From Hyperoplus lanceolatus (taxonomy: Eukaryota; Chordata; Actinopteri; Uranoscopiformes; Ammodytidae), in the NCBI GenBank assembly GCA_026929865.2, contig CM049410.1:14337501-14401500 (forward strand): 64,000 nucleotides of DNA, in the 5' to 3' direction. Shown piece after piece: positions 21,008 to 32,952 of the stretch. The position numbers and the translations under genes were made by a program. Each line of letters begins with the position of its first letter. Position 1 is the first letter of the stretch. The notes beneath the pieces are model-generated. The model did not search any database, was not told where the DNA came from, and worked only from the letters and a program-made list of their open reading frames with translations.

Positions 21008-22056
21008 GTGTTTCCCACAGAATTTTTTGAAAGTGTGGAAGAAAATTTTGTACCTTTTAAAATGTTAAATGCATCAATCTGGTGTACTTTGAGGAACACT
21101 ATTCCTATATAAATGGTGATTAAGATGGAGGTTAACACACTTATCAATGGTTAATGAATAAATAATTTTCTATGATACACATTTGAGCCAAAAAATGAAG
21201 CAAATGTGGTGGTTACCTGTGGTTCAAAAGAGTGAACACAAGCGCCCTTTTGTTTAATTAGATTGTTGAATTACTAGTACTCAAATAACTGTGACTACAA
21301 TCACGAAGGATAGCTCACAATATTCTTTCCAGCAGAGGGTGCTCTGCTGGAAAGGCAGCAGGCGCGCAAATTACCCACTCCCGACTCGGGGAGGTAGTGA
21401 CGAAAAATAACAATACAGGACTCTTCCGAGGCCCTGTAATTGGAATGAGTACACTTTAAATCCTTTAACGAGGATCCATTGGAGGGCAAGTCTGGTGCCA
21501 GCAGCCGCGGTAATTCCAGCTCCAATAGCGTATCTCAAAGTTGCTGCAGTTAAAAAGCTCGTAGTTGGATCTCGGGATCGAGCTGATGGTCCGCCGCGAG
21601 GCGAGCTACCGTCTGTCCCAGCCCCTGCCTCTCGGCGCCCCCTCGATGCTCTTAACTGAGTGTCCCGCGGGTCCGAAGCGTTTACTTTGAAAAAATTAGA
21701 GTGTTCAAAGGCAATACAGTCACAGCGCGTGTTGACACCGCAGGGGGAGGGGCTGATTGACTCGGGGAGATTGAAGCCTCGATCCCTCAAGCGGCGCTTT
21801 GATAATACGTCCATGATAGAAGGAAATATTGTTTCTTGAGATCACAGCGCGAATCACACGTTAAAGATTTTTATGCGGAAATGCTATTGTTTCCAAGTGA
21901 AACTCGCGCATTGCAAATTAAATGTATAGGCCTACATGTATATTTTTTAAATAGTAAAATATACATATAGGGCCTATCAAAAAAAAAATTAAAGTGTGGC
22001 GGGGCAAAATGAAAGTGTGGCGGCCCGCCACGGAATGATACATTAGTGGGAAACAC
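21008..22056. mobile_element. TIR element carrying an 18S rRNA fragment
   Basis: The ends are gtgtttcccacagaat at 21008 and tagtgggaaacac at 22044-22056, matching over about 10 bases in inverted orientation, a terminus common in fish hAT-type elements. A clear target duplication was not found. The middle is an 18S rRNA piece at 21352-21711. The left subterminal words (gtgtggaagaaaat, gtaccttttaaa, gcatcaatctg) recur near 10484-10545. Confidence 0.6.
21352..21711 (+). pseudogene. 18S ribosomal RNA fragment (sense on + strand)
   Basis: It holds the universally conserved small-subunit segment gccagcagccgcggtaattc (530 loop) and the flanking aaattacccactcccgac, ggaatgagtacactttaaat, ttaaaaagctcgtagttgga and tttactttgaaaaaattaga words in correct order and spacing. 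The match starts at aaggcagcaggcgcgcaaat and stops abruptly after gtgttcaaag. It lacks both rRNA ends and has substitutions (for example gcgtatctcaaag where the rRNA has gcgtatattaaag), so it is a non-functional fragment, not an rDNA gene. Confidence 0.95.
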
Positions 22057-22897
22057 ATGTTAATGAAAGTGGTATAGATCTTTAAATCTGGCAAACTCTC
22101 GACAAGACAGCTAATATGCGTGATTTCGCAAAGTGTCCAGCTTTTTCTTCTAAATGCGAGAATTGTAAACTGTAATCTCGGTTAGACAGGATATGCTTTA
22201 CCCCACGTGTACTAGTTCATGTGCAGTTTTATTGCTATGTTTTACTGACAGGTGGGTTATTGCTTACGTTTCATTTCCCAAGGGTGCATTTCATTTCAAC
22301 TGTTAAGTACGCCAACCAAAAATGGTAATCAGTACACTGTTTTTTGTGTTGTTTTTTAATTGTATTAAGAGAGTCTAAGATGCCTTTTATTTAGAGGTGA
22401 AGATTAATCGTTTACTACGGGATAAAACACCCACAGGTTTGCAGTGAATGCCTTTTCAGAGGAGAGTGAAAGCCTGTGTCTTAGTTTGCATTTTTTTTTT
22501 CTTTTACTTAGTTTTATGTTCTTCTATAATAGTTGGCCACCTTTTTTATGAGGTTTCAAGTGACCTTGTTTACCCTGCATAGCACAGTTGCTTCAGTGAA
22601 GACCCGGTTTTATTGATAACAAAGTGGGTAATGGGCGTAACAGATGTTATTTTTCTATTCCGTTTAAAAGGAAGTGTGTGTATGTTGTCCGTTCATCTCC
22701 AGTGCTCTGTTAAAACTGTTAAAGCAAAAACTGCTGTCTACCTAGGCTGTCTTTTACTGTCCCATGTTTTCATTGTCGTTTACAGTAGATCTGTTTCAGT
22801 TTTTTGGTTTTGTAGACCTGATATAAGCGGGGACCTTCAGCCTGTCCCTGTTTGCCTCTGGGAAAGCAGAAAAGGGATAGTCATCTTGAATAATGAC

Positions 22898-22903
22898 AAT
22901 AAA
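22898..22903 (+). promoter_or_regulatory. xylt2: Candidate polyadenylation signal of xylt2
   Basis: An AATAAA hexamer lies about 3.5 kb after the xylt2 stop and about 480 bp before the next gene's first coding exon. It is the best-placed canonical hexamer outside a recognisable mobile element in this 3' stretch. A shorter 3' UTR using a variant signal is possible. Confidence 0.45.
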
Positions 22904-23386
22904 ACAAAAACACTTGAATGACTGCTTTCATGCTCTCATCTTTAACATAATCTACAATATTGCGGCATAAAGGTAATCACTATTTGTTCGTTTGTTATTT
23001 TTTATATTCAACTATGTCAAAGCCACTTTTTGACTGTTTTCACCTGGTCCACCCTTTAGGTTTCCCCTTAAAATCTGATGTTTATGAAGGGAGGAAGGCA
23101 CTCTCCATGGTGCTGAACTCTTCTTGTCATTTCCTTGTAGCAATTTCACTTCATAAATACTACAAACTACCCCCCCTTGTTTTTTTTGTCTCGTAACCTG
23201 TACTCTTCCATATATATATTTAGTCACTTGAATTGTTGTGCCTGCCTAACCACAGGTATTTTGCCCAGGAAGTAAACAGGAGGCATGCGAGGGAAGGGAA
23301 GGGGGGGCAACAGGAAAAGACAACGCGGATAAAACTGAAGGAGAGGAAGTTTACATGCTTAGTTTGTTTAGGTTAAAACAGACGGG

Positions 23387-23521
23387 ATGGATGGCAACGG
23401 GGATACATACGGAAGGCAGGAGCAGCGGAGTCTGGTTACCCCAGACAGCGCCTACAACTCGGACGATGGACACACCCCCACATCCCACACCTTTCCTTAT
23501 AATGAAGCCCTGACGCACAAG
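23387..23521 (+). CDS. rab37: rab37 alternative first coding exon 1B
   Basis: The ATG has a good context (gacgggATGg). It opens a 45-codon frame rich in Ser, Thr, Asp and Tyr that ends NEALTHK at a clean donor (cacaag/gtgaga). It starts about 480 bp after the xylt2 polyadenylation candidate, so its promoter must lie in that short gap or overlap the xylt2 3' end. I first saw it as an orphan exon. The phase-0 end and the resemblance of its last residues to the human RAB37 alternative N-terminus connect it to exon 2B, 10.9 kb away. Confidence 0.75.
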
Positions 23522-26500
23522 GTGAGAACTTCTGCTACAACAAGTTATATATGTAAAGGATTAACTATGGAACCCCAAAGTGTTCCATATTCATTAAAAA
23601 AGACGACAATATGGAAAGAAAAAGTTCCATGAATGAAATGTGTAAAAAGTTAGCCAACAATTTTTTTTTTTAAAGATTTAAATTTTTCACAGTTGATTTC
23701 TTAATGCCTTATTACATAAGCGGAGTACTGCATTGCTTATTCATGTTTTTATTTCATATTGAAAAACAAACTGGTTTCCCAACCTTTTGGCAAAGCAGAT
23801 CAAAGTGATTTTAACTTGTCATAATGTTAGGGGTCCATTTTGGGAACTTCACATGTAGCCTATATTAAAAACAAATGTGACAAGCATTTCTGAATCCCAC
23901 TTTCAAAGTAAACCTCGGTAAATGTTTTTTTAAACATGTGTTCTATTTCGTTCCTACTGACCGCCAGAGGCGGTGCTTACAGCACTGGATGTTCCATCGC
24001 GCGCATGCGCAGGTCGAGATCTTTATACCAACAAAGTCACCTGTGACACCTGGGTGACCCCGGGAATGTCTCTATATTCCGGAAGTCACCAGAGGTTCTG
24101 TCAGGGCCCCAGGACACTGCCTTTTCCGAGCTGCGAGCATGGACTAGTGGCCAACCCATTAGTACTGCATGCTGTGAATGGGAGCTTATTTTCCCATGAG
24201 CCTATAGGCAGATTTCCGCCGTCCACACCAATACAAGCGGCGAACAAGATTGTGTCTCCGCAAATTTTTTCTGGATATCAATCATAGGCTCAAACTTATC
24301 TTTAGACCATTTACTAATAAAACTGAAGTTTTTTCATTTCAAAACGCCACCTCAAGCGTTTTATTAGCCCAACGGCTTTTAACGGCTTTCAGTTGGTTTT
24401 CGAGGGAGGAGGAGGGAGTGGGCAGCCGTGGGCAGCTGAACAGAGTCGTAGTGAAACAAATGTTTCGGTTTTCGGCCCGGTCTCCGAAAACGACTATATT
24501 ACTTTCCAAAAACGGAGTGTAATATAAATATCACATATAGCGAATCATCGGGGGGGCGGGGGGAGGTTAGTGACTTATAGAAACTGCCCGCTAAAGGCTA
24601 AATCCTTTAGCTTACAATGCTACAGAACGAGAATGATTCTACATCCGCTACATCCGCTACCAGTCCGCCCGGTTGCCGCCCCCTCTTCCATGATAGGTCC
24701 ATGGTGCCGCTACGTCATACGAAAAGGCGTGCCTGGCTCACATGAGAGCAGTATGGCCGCTTCCTTGTTGCTTCTTTGCGCCAATGAGCAGCTTTCATAC
24801 GCTTTCACAGGAATGAATGGGCGCCATGTTTCAATACGGTGTCCATTTCTTTATATGTCCATGGGTTCTGTTCCCTTTTTTCTTCTCGCGGACTAGCAGG
24901 TCGCACACATTGTTGTGTGCTAATATACCACTAGCTTGTCGCAAGTAGCTCGTACCTAAGGGTTGGTGCTTCGATTTGACTTCGACCACCAAGGGCTGCG
25001 ACTTGCAATTCGTTCGACTTGGCTGCGGGCCGGTCAGGGGGTGAGTAAAGTGTGAAGGCTACGCGTAGCCCGGCTACCGCGGAAGCTAATATCACCTTTC
25101 CACCTTGCTTTGATTAGATCAGGCGGCGGCTGGGTTCACAGTCGCCGTGTTATTCTTCGTTCGCACCGTTGTTTGTGTTTTTCACTAAGCCCGGTTGCTA
25201 ATTGTATGCTCGAATGTATTGTCTTTCTAGCATTGTTGCACTGTTGATCGGGTGCTAAATTCGCCTAGACCGGTTGCTCACTTTGATTTAATCGACAGCG
25301 AGCGGCTTGGGAAGCCGCCGCCACAGTACCTTGTAGCATAGTGTCGCACTGTGCTCGGCTGCTGAGTAGCCTAGCACTAGTATGCTGCCAGGGGACTACA
25401 GATAGAGAATAGCATTTTGGCTAATTCTAGCATTTTTTTAACCCATGTATGATCATGTGGTTTATTGATTTGCACTGTCCCCTTCTTAAGTAAACTGAAT
25501 TCAATTGAACTGTGTGGGTGCACTCTCGTAAAGCTCGATTGCCTAGCCTACTGTAACTTGCTCGCCAGTGGGCGGGATAGTTTTACACCGCCACTGTATT
25601 ATTCTAGCGGTGTCGCACCGTGGTTCGGTTGCTCTCGCTTGGAGCCCGGTTGCATACCTTATTCGGATTACATATTTTAATTGGCTCGACAGGTCGCGTC
25701 GTTGCTTGGGTGTGCTCTCGCCTAGAGCTCGATTGCCTAGCCTACTGTAACTTGCTCGCCAGTGGGCGGCAGGGTTACACTGCCAATGTGCTATTCTAGC
25801 GGTGTCGCACCGTGGCTCGGTTGCTCTCGCCTGAGGCCCGGTTGCATGCCTTAGTCGGATGCATATTTTAGCTGGCTCGACTTTTGGCTAAATTCTAGCA
25901 TGTTTACTGTAACTTGCTCACCAGTGGGCGTAGTTGTACGCCGCCACTGTATTATTCTAACGGTATCGCCCTTCTTATATGTCCATGGGTGTCGCACCGA
26001 GGCTCGGTTGCTCTCGCCTAAAGCCCGGTTGCATACGTTGGTTGCTCGCCAGGGAGCGTCTTGGGTTTCCAAGAGTCGCCTTCACTGTGTTATTTTAGCT
26101 GTCACACGGTTGTCGTGTCTGTGCAGGCTACTGTAATTTGCTCGCCAGTGGGCGCTATAGTTTTGCACCGCCGCTGTATTATTCTGGCGGTGTCGCGCCG
26201 CGGCTCGGTTGTTCTCGCCTGAAGCCCGGTTGCATACCTTAGTCAGATGCATATTTAGTTGGCTCGACAGTGGGCAGCTTACGCCTTCATGGCCTCCATA
26301 CAGTGGGGAATGGCCATGACAAGTGCCCTGCAGGTCTCAGGGTTGAGCACCTGAGGGAAGCGCTGTCAGATAACCCATGCATGAACTGTAGTTTCATGTC
26401 TCAGGCACTTAGGTTGCTAGGTAGAGGCTCTTCTACTAGCCTCCAACCAGCTCATGGTACAGTGGCAGTGAGTAACCTTGCGGCTGGGCATCCTTCCTAC

Positions 26501-29500
26501 TACAGGGGATGACATCCTGTCCACAGCTGCGTCCTGTAACCTCTTACAGGTGGGCAGCTCCGCTAGAGGGTCAGTGTCCGTCCGTGACTCGCAAGTATGG
26601 GGTTAGATGAAGCTCTGGTTTCATCTGCACCCACGAATGCCTTCTTTCGGCAGGCCCTCAATCCTCCGTTCTGTGTGCCTCCCTCTGAGCCTTATTCCGC
26701 TGAGCTCCGTAGATGCTGGCCAGATTTAAGGGCTCTCTCCCATCACACTAGTGACAGCAGAGCTCTGGCAGCCATGCATAATGCTGATAGTTAGGGCTCG
26801 GACTGGTTAGCTCCGATTGAGCCTGCTATAGCATCCCTGGTTGTCTCCCCAGACGAGGCTCTGAGAGCCGATGTGCGCTGCCCTCGGCCCCAGTGCCGGA
26901 TTTCAGGCGACCTCCTTACTAGGAGTTACGACGTTGCTGCCTGTGTGGGCCATCTGGTTTGCATTACGACTTAGGGAGCTAATAATAATAATAATTTGAA
27001 TTTATATAGCGCCTTTCAAGGTACCCAAGGGCGCTTCACAAGGAAAAGGGGCTAGGCGCGCCGCCAGGGTTGGCTGGCGCAGTCGTCCCAGTCGGAGGTG
27101 TGTCGACAGACCCTCCGTTCTCTTCCAGTGATCCCAGGCCAGGCGTTCGGCCAGCTGCTCTTCAGGCCAGGTGCGAAGTGTTCAGGTTGACCAGGCTAGA
27201 CAGTAGTTACACGCTGCGACGTGTACCTCTGCCTGATTCCAGGCCGGGAACCTCTGTGGTACCCCGTGCCAATAGCTTCGACCACGTTCAGGTGGACAAT
27301 CAAGGGGCCAGTGCTTCTCAACACATTCTGTACAGCGCCGTAACACTGCGCTACAGCTGCATTTCAGGCGCCAGGAGGTCGGCGTCCAGCCTCCGCCCTC
27401 CCCCAGAGTCCTTGGGGGTGCTACTCAACCGAAGTTCAGGTACCAGGAGGTGGGGCGGGGTCGCCCCGTTCTGGACTAAGACGGCGGAATCAATGCCTCA
27501 CGATTCTTCCTTTCCCCATGCTGCGTGTGCAGGGGTCCTCCAGTCTATCGCTCAGGCGGACTGGGTTGTGTCATAGCCCTGAAAGATGCTACTTTCAAGT
27601 CCCTACTGCCCAATGTCACAGGTGGTCCTCCCCTTTGCATTTCTGGGCAGGGTGTACCGGTTCAGGGTTCCTCCGTTTGGGCCGTCCCTGGCTCTGCGGA
27701 TATTAAACAGTGTGTGGCAGCATCCCTGCCACCATTACAGCTCAGCTGGTGCTCGAGTCGGCGGCCATGCGAGCCTGCCTTTCTCCATAGCGCGTAGCTA
27801 CCGTTCAGCAGCTACTACAGCACTCCATGCAATGGAGGCTGCTGGAGTACAGCCTCTTCCTTCGACTGATAAGTATGCTGACCTCAGCATAATCTAATTA
27901 TCATTATCCAAGCTGCCCAAGTTCCAGGTGTCCGGAACACAGCGATAGAAAAGGGCCACCCCCGGGGAGTGGAGACTCCATCCGGAGGTGGTGGGCATGA
28001 TTTGGACAAGTATGGCAGGGCAGTGGCATATCTCTTTGCTTCCGAAGAGATGACCCACTGTCCCCCTGGGTTCTCCTAGATGGAGAGGACCAGTCCCCTA
28101 AGGCAGGATGCTCTGGCTAATGCTTGGCCAGTCATCCTGCTTTGTGCATTTCCTTCGCACCGTTGCTTGTGTGTTTTTCACTAAAAGCCCGGTTGCTAAG
28201 TGTATGCTCGAATGTATTGTCTTTCTAGCATTGTTGCACTGTTGATCGGGTGCTAAGTTCGCCTAGACCGGTTGCTTACTTTGATTTAATCAACAGCGAG
28301 TGGCTTCGAGTGGCGGTCAGTAGGAACGAAATAGAACGATAGTTACGTATGTAACTACGGTTCTATGAGTTTCGGATGACCGCCAGAGTTCTCTGTCACT
28401 CAGACTTCTCAGACACCGCGAGAAGATTCAGATGGAACAGAACCTCTGGTGACTTCCGGAATATATAGACATTCCCGGGGTCACCCAGGTGTCACAGGTG
28501 ACTTTGTTGGTATAAAGATCTCGACCTGCGCATGCGCGCGATGGAACATCCAGTGCTGTAAGCACCGCCTCTGGCGGTCATCCGGAACTCATAGAACCGT
28601 AGTTACATACGTAACTATCGTTCTTTCATTTCTTTTAGACTAGTAAACCTGTTTTTACAGGTTATCTTTATTATGATGTGTTTCTCTACAGAGATGGGGG
28701 AGAGTCTAGGAAATTCTTTATCATCACATTTAAATCCCCATCTGAATTAGCTTCACTGTTATCTACTCTACTGTTATCTTCACACCATGTGGAGAGATAC
28801 GCGCACAGATTTATCTGGTGAGAGCTCAATCCTGATCTCAATTTTTTTTTCTTAAATACAGTAAAGATACAGACTTCTGCATATACACTGCTTTAACCCT
28901 GAAGCTATTTTGATGTTTCTGATCCCTTCATAATCTTCAAAACCCTCAATAACTCTGCTGTTCGGTATTAGTGAAATGAGAACTGCATTGTGTGTGTTTG
29001 TGTGCCTCGAACAATCTCCTCCGCATCTTGCACGCTCAAATATGTGCCAAATCGGCCCCTCAGTTTTTTAAGAACCCAACAAACTTATAAGCGCTAGAAA
29101 AAGCCCTCTCAAGGAGAAATAAGACATTTCTTTAAGGACACACTGTGATAAACAAACACGTACCTTTTGTGAGACAAGAGCAAGGTCCTCTTGCAAAACG
29201 TCCCGGCTCAATTATTATTCTTAATGTGAAGGCTGAGTAGTGAAGTTATCAGCGTTTAAAAGACGTCTGCTGAATAAGTCACCTTCTGGTGGGGAAAGAT
29301 AAGAGCCAAGGCACTGCTTGTTCTCTCTCTCTGGTAGAGGCTATTCATGTTCAAGACAAGCCCGACATGTTCTTAAATGACTATTTGCGTTTGGATTAAT
29401 TTATTTTGAAATAATGTGCAGCTGAGTGAGGGCCTGTAATTCATCCCGAAACTGTGGACAAACTAGGCTAAACATTATGGGCAGGTATACTTTACATGTT

Positions 29501-32500
29501 TGCATACCCTAGGAAAAGTACAAACAATTTGAAATACTGGCAAATAGCCTACATGTTATTTTAGGTGCACGCTTCTGTGATGTTAGTACCGGTAGGCCTA
29601 ATCAACTGGCCATCATGATTTCCCTAACAATAGGTACTTGATTTGATTTGAGTAGATTTTTTTTTTATCTTGAACAATCAACATACTTAAAAAGAAGAAA
29701 AAAAGGGGGGGGGGGATCACAGCTAACAAAATTAAACACAAAGCAGGGAGAAGGAGCAGGCAGAAGCTCAACACTTATAAATTCCTGCCCTATACTTCTG
29801 CTGGACTCATTGGACACTAACATGCTGTATACGAGTCGAGTCATGGTAACTATCTCATCACGATACATCTCTGCGGCAGGCGTGCTTGATGTACCCTAAC
29901 AACTCGGAGACATCTCACGTTGCCATGGAGATGCACTTAGCATCTCAACATCTGGCGTAGGGCCCCTAAATACAGCACACACACTCTCCATAAATGCACT
30001 AATCTCCTTAGTGCCTCCTAGCTTTTGTGTGTCCTGACTTTTCAAAAATGTCCTCACTTCTCTGTTCAAAAACTCCAGGTCCTCACAAAGATTGATGTAC
30101 AAGTACACACACACACACATTTCCTATGTGCCTCCTGGAGATAAACTGACGTCTCGCCCCCCACCCCTGTGCGACGCTGCAGCTCTTTTCCTCTGTTCCC
30201 GGCAGCATCTGTCCTGAGAACGCTTTTTACGCGCCAGCATCAAAATTTGATGAGGGAGGCATGAAATAGTAATTTGTTGATTTCACACCTGGCTGGCTAA
30301 ACACTGCAAAACGTCCCCCTTCAACCAAGTGAATCATCCACACACAGCAGCTCGCCTCTGGTCGCCATCTTCTGGACCTGAGGGCCAATCTGTGCTTGTA
30401 CGTACCCACTCATGCCCTGGAGGTACGTCTGTAGTCCAGCTCCGAAGACAAGTCTGACTGCTGGTTAATCAAAAACAAAAGGACGCCGTCCTATATAAAG
30501 ATTATTTATATGCTGCAGGCTTCGTTTGAAAAGGTCACCGTCTGCCTTCTGATTTCCTGAAGCTTTCAATCGGGAATTGCAGTAAAAATGTTCCTTTAAA
30601 GGTGCACTACGTAACTTTAGGTGTGTTCTACATTCTCATTACTGAATAAAGAAACTTTCCTCAGAATTGAATCCCTTAAGTTATTCGTTCACTGTTTTTG
30701 TTTATTAGCCTGGAAAGCCAGACCCACATCTAGAAGGATATAGGGTCGGACCACGATCAATAGACCATCACAAGGGGTGGCACCTAGCCTGGTGCTACCA
30801 GACCATCGTACTTCATTTCATTTGTACAGAGGGTCTGGCAGTGCTGTAATTGGCAAACGTTCACTCATGGAGGCGGGTGTGTCTGCTAAAGTTTAAAACT
30901 ATTGGATCTGCCCAGTGCCACTCTGGATTAGCCAACCAATCGCATAACGTTTGGTCGTCACGTGTGTCATGAGCCGGCTTCTGGCAACTGAAACTGGAGC
31001 GCGACTTCGACGTCATCGTTCTCAGCCACTCGCTCTGTTCGCTGATTGGACCGGCTATCGAATCTCCGGCAAAACTGGGAAATGGGCTGTACACCCAGAC
31101 TGACTACTGAAGGGAAAATAAAATTTGGCCGGAAGTAGGCGGGCGGGCGGAGCCAGGCTAGGTGGCACCTACACGGGCATTTCAAATACCACTGCAAGCA
31201 ATTGGATAGCACTACGACCAATCAGAGCAATGATCAAGGTGACGTATTAAGCCCTGTTCATTTAACTGTTTAAATTAAACTTTTGCCGTGGTCGGTTTGC
31301 AAAACAGGAAATTCTTCTTTCTTGCTATTGAAAGATTTGAGTGCCGTCTTCCAAATCGTTAAGTGTCAAGCCCAAAGCCATTTCAAACTCAAACAACGTA
31401 TCCGCATCCATCTTTGTTGTGTCCTAGCACAGCTTTGACGGCGCACGAACAGCATTGTCATCATCCGGTTACGTCCTTCCACCCCAGAGCACCATACATA
31501 GTGCTCTGGCCCGCCCATATCAGACAAAACGATTTGATTGGTAAGTCAGAATTTTCCAACATAGTTAATGAGCTTCAATGGATCTGTCCAGACCAACATT
31601 CTGAGCAAATTTAAATTTGCCAGCGGCAGGTCTGGACTTCCAGGCTAGTTGTTTACAGCATCAGGGCCCACAGTGTTCTTCACATATATTATTATAAACA
31701 ACCTATTCTAGTCTTATGTTTAGTTCCAGGTTCCTCTAAATAATGTTGTTTTGATTCCTGATAGAATTATGCAATCCTAAGAATTACATGTAGAGTTAAT
31801 ATGTTTTGTTAACTGACTACCAGCTCTGCTAACGTAAACAAATCCCTCTCCCCTAAAAACTGCTTAAAGCGGCTACGAGTAACATTTAAATATCTTTTAA
31901 ACAGCCTCATGTTTCCTCTGATAATCATAAATTACCTTTAACAGCAAACGAGACCATCAGTGCAAAGAAAGATGTTTTTAAATAGTTTTTATTACTGCTT
32001 TTGGTCTGGTCGCACACCCAGTCTGATTTTCGGTTCGCTCGTGCACGCTCTATGGTCACATATCCATATTGGTCGCAGATTTCAGTGTGGCGCAACAACG
32101 TGAATTGAGAAGCCTATCCCTCCAGGTGAGGGAAGGGGAGCGGGAGCCTTGTTTGAGACAGTTATTTGTCGTCATAATGACTGATAACGGGGCTGAACCA
32201 TCAAAGAAAAAATGCAATGAAGAAAAGCTAAAAGGGAGAGTGATATAGGCTACGGGCGGGACCAGGGCGTTGCCAAGCAACGTGTATACAATTTCACGAG
32301 AGCGAAACTAGACTGCAGTGTTTACTCCTAAATGAATGAGCGGTTGGTACTAACACAAAGTTTGCTTTGCTTCACCATCATCAGATAACCATTATCTGAA
32401 ATAGTCATTATTTACAACAACATAAACACATTACCACGTCGTGATCCATACTAACTGCTGTCTCTCTTTCATTCGCTTTCTGTGAGGAGTCGGACACGTA

Positions 32501-32905
32501 GGCTAATCTTTCAGCTCCGTGAGAGAGAGTAGTTAGGTGACACTGCTGGATCAACTCATTGCAATCAGGTGTGTGTGCCAGACTGGCATTAGTTGATGCA
32601 GTGTCAAAACCACTCTCACGGAGCCGAAAAGAGTCCTCACACTTTCAACACACAGACATGCACTATATTGCTCCCTTCTCAGTTCACACTCGCGCGCCTG
32701 GCACGAGCTATAAAACACGAGCTATAAAACAGCTAAATATTTGATGATTTAGCCCTTACTAGGTCATATGCAAACAGGGCCTGGGATCACTGATTGGATA
32801 TTGCATTGTTATGCTGTATGTTGTTCTGGTTAGAGCTTCTTCCCCTTGTGCGTGCAACCACAAAGTAGAACATATTCTCTTCCAGTGGCACAGTTTCAGG
32901 CCTTA

Positions 32906-32952
<47 letters not shown>

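Larger units (their letters stand above)
25158..28309. repeat. Pair of direct repeats inside the DIRS element
   Basis: About 160 bp at 25158-25318 recurs in the same orientation at 28149-28309. Both contain ctcgaatgtattgtctttct, agcattgttgcactgttgat and cgcctagaccggttgct. The second copy runs directly into the internal complementary region. Confidence 0.85.
23940..28624. mobile_element. DIRS-type tyrosine-recombinase retroelement, degenerate
   Basis: Inverted terminal repeats of about 145 bp (23959-24100 and 28435-28580) are nearly identical. They include gaccgccagaggcggtgctt and catgcgcaggtcgagatctt. The outermost extensions differ between the two ends. An internal complementary region at 28312-28388 contains the reverse complement of the left end followed by that of the right end, the layout specific to DIRS elements. 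At 27560-27720, broken frames give LKDATFK and FAFLGRVYRFRVPPFGPSLA, resembling a DIRS reverse transcriptase core split by a frameshift. I did not recognise an intact recombinase. It lies in the intron after rab37 exon 1B. It is shorter than typical DIRS elements as I recall them, so it is probably internally deleted. Confidence 0.85.
30596..31868. repeat. MITE family 2 copy split by a TIR element
   Basis: The left part starts taaaggtgcactacgtaact (30596-30707). The right part resumes after 31648 and ends near 31868, matching the fragment at 18720-18968. The interruption is the TAGCCTGG element. Confidence 0.6.

Noticed and set aside
21352..21711. An active rDNA unit
   Set aside because: Only about 360 bp of 18S is present, with substitutions at conserved positions and no flanking rRNA or spacers.
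21371..21814. A 147-codon minus-strand frame
   Set aside because: It lies over the 18S rRNA fragment, which explains the sequence.
25551..26275. A CRISPR-like or satellite array
   Set aside because: The units are long, few and diverged, lie inside a DIRS element, and this is a vertebrate genome.
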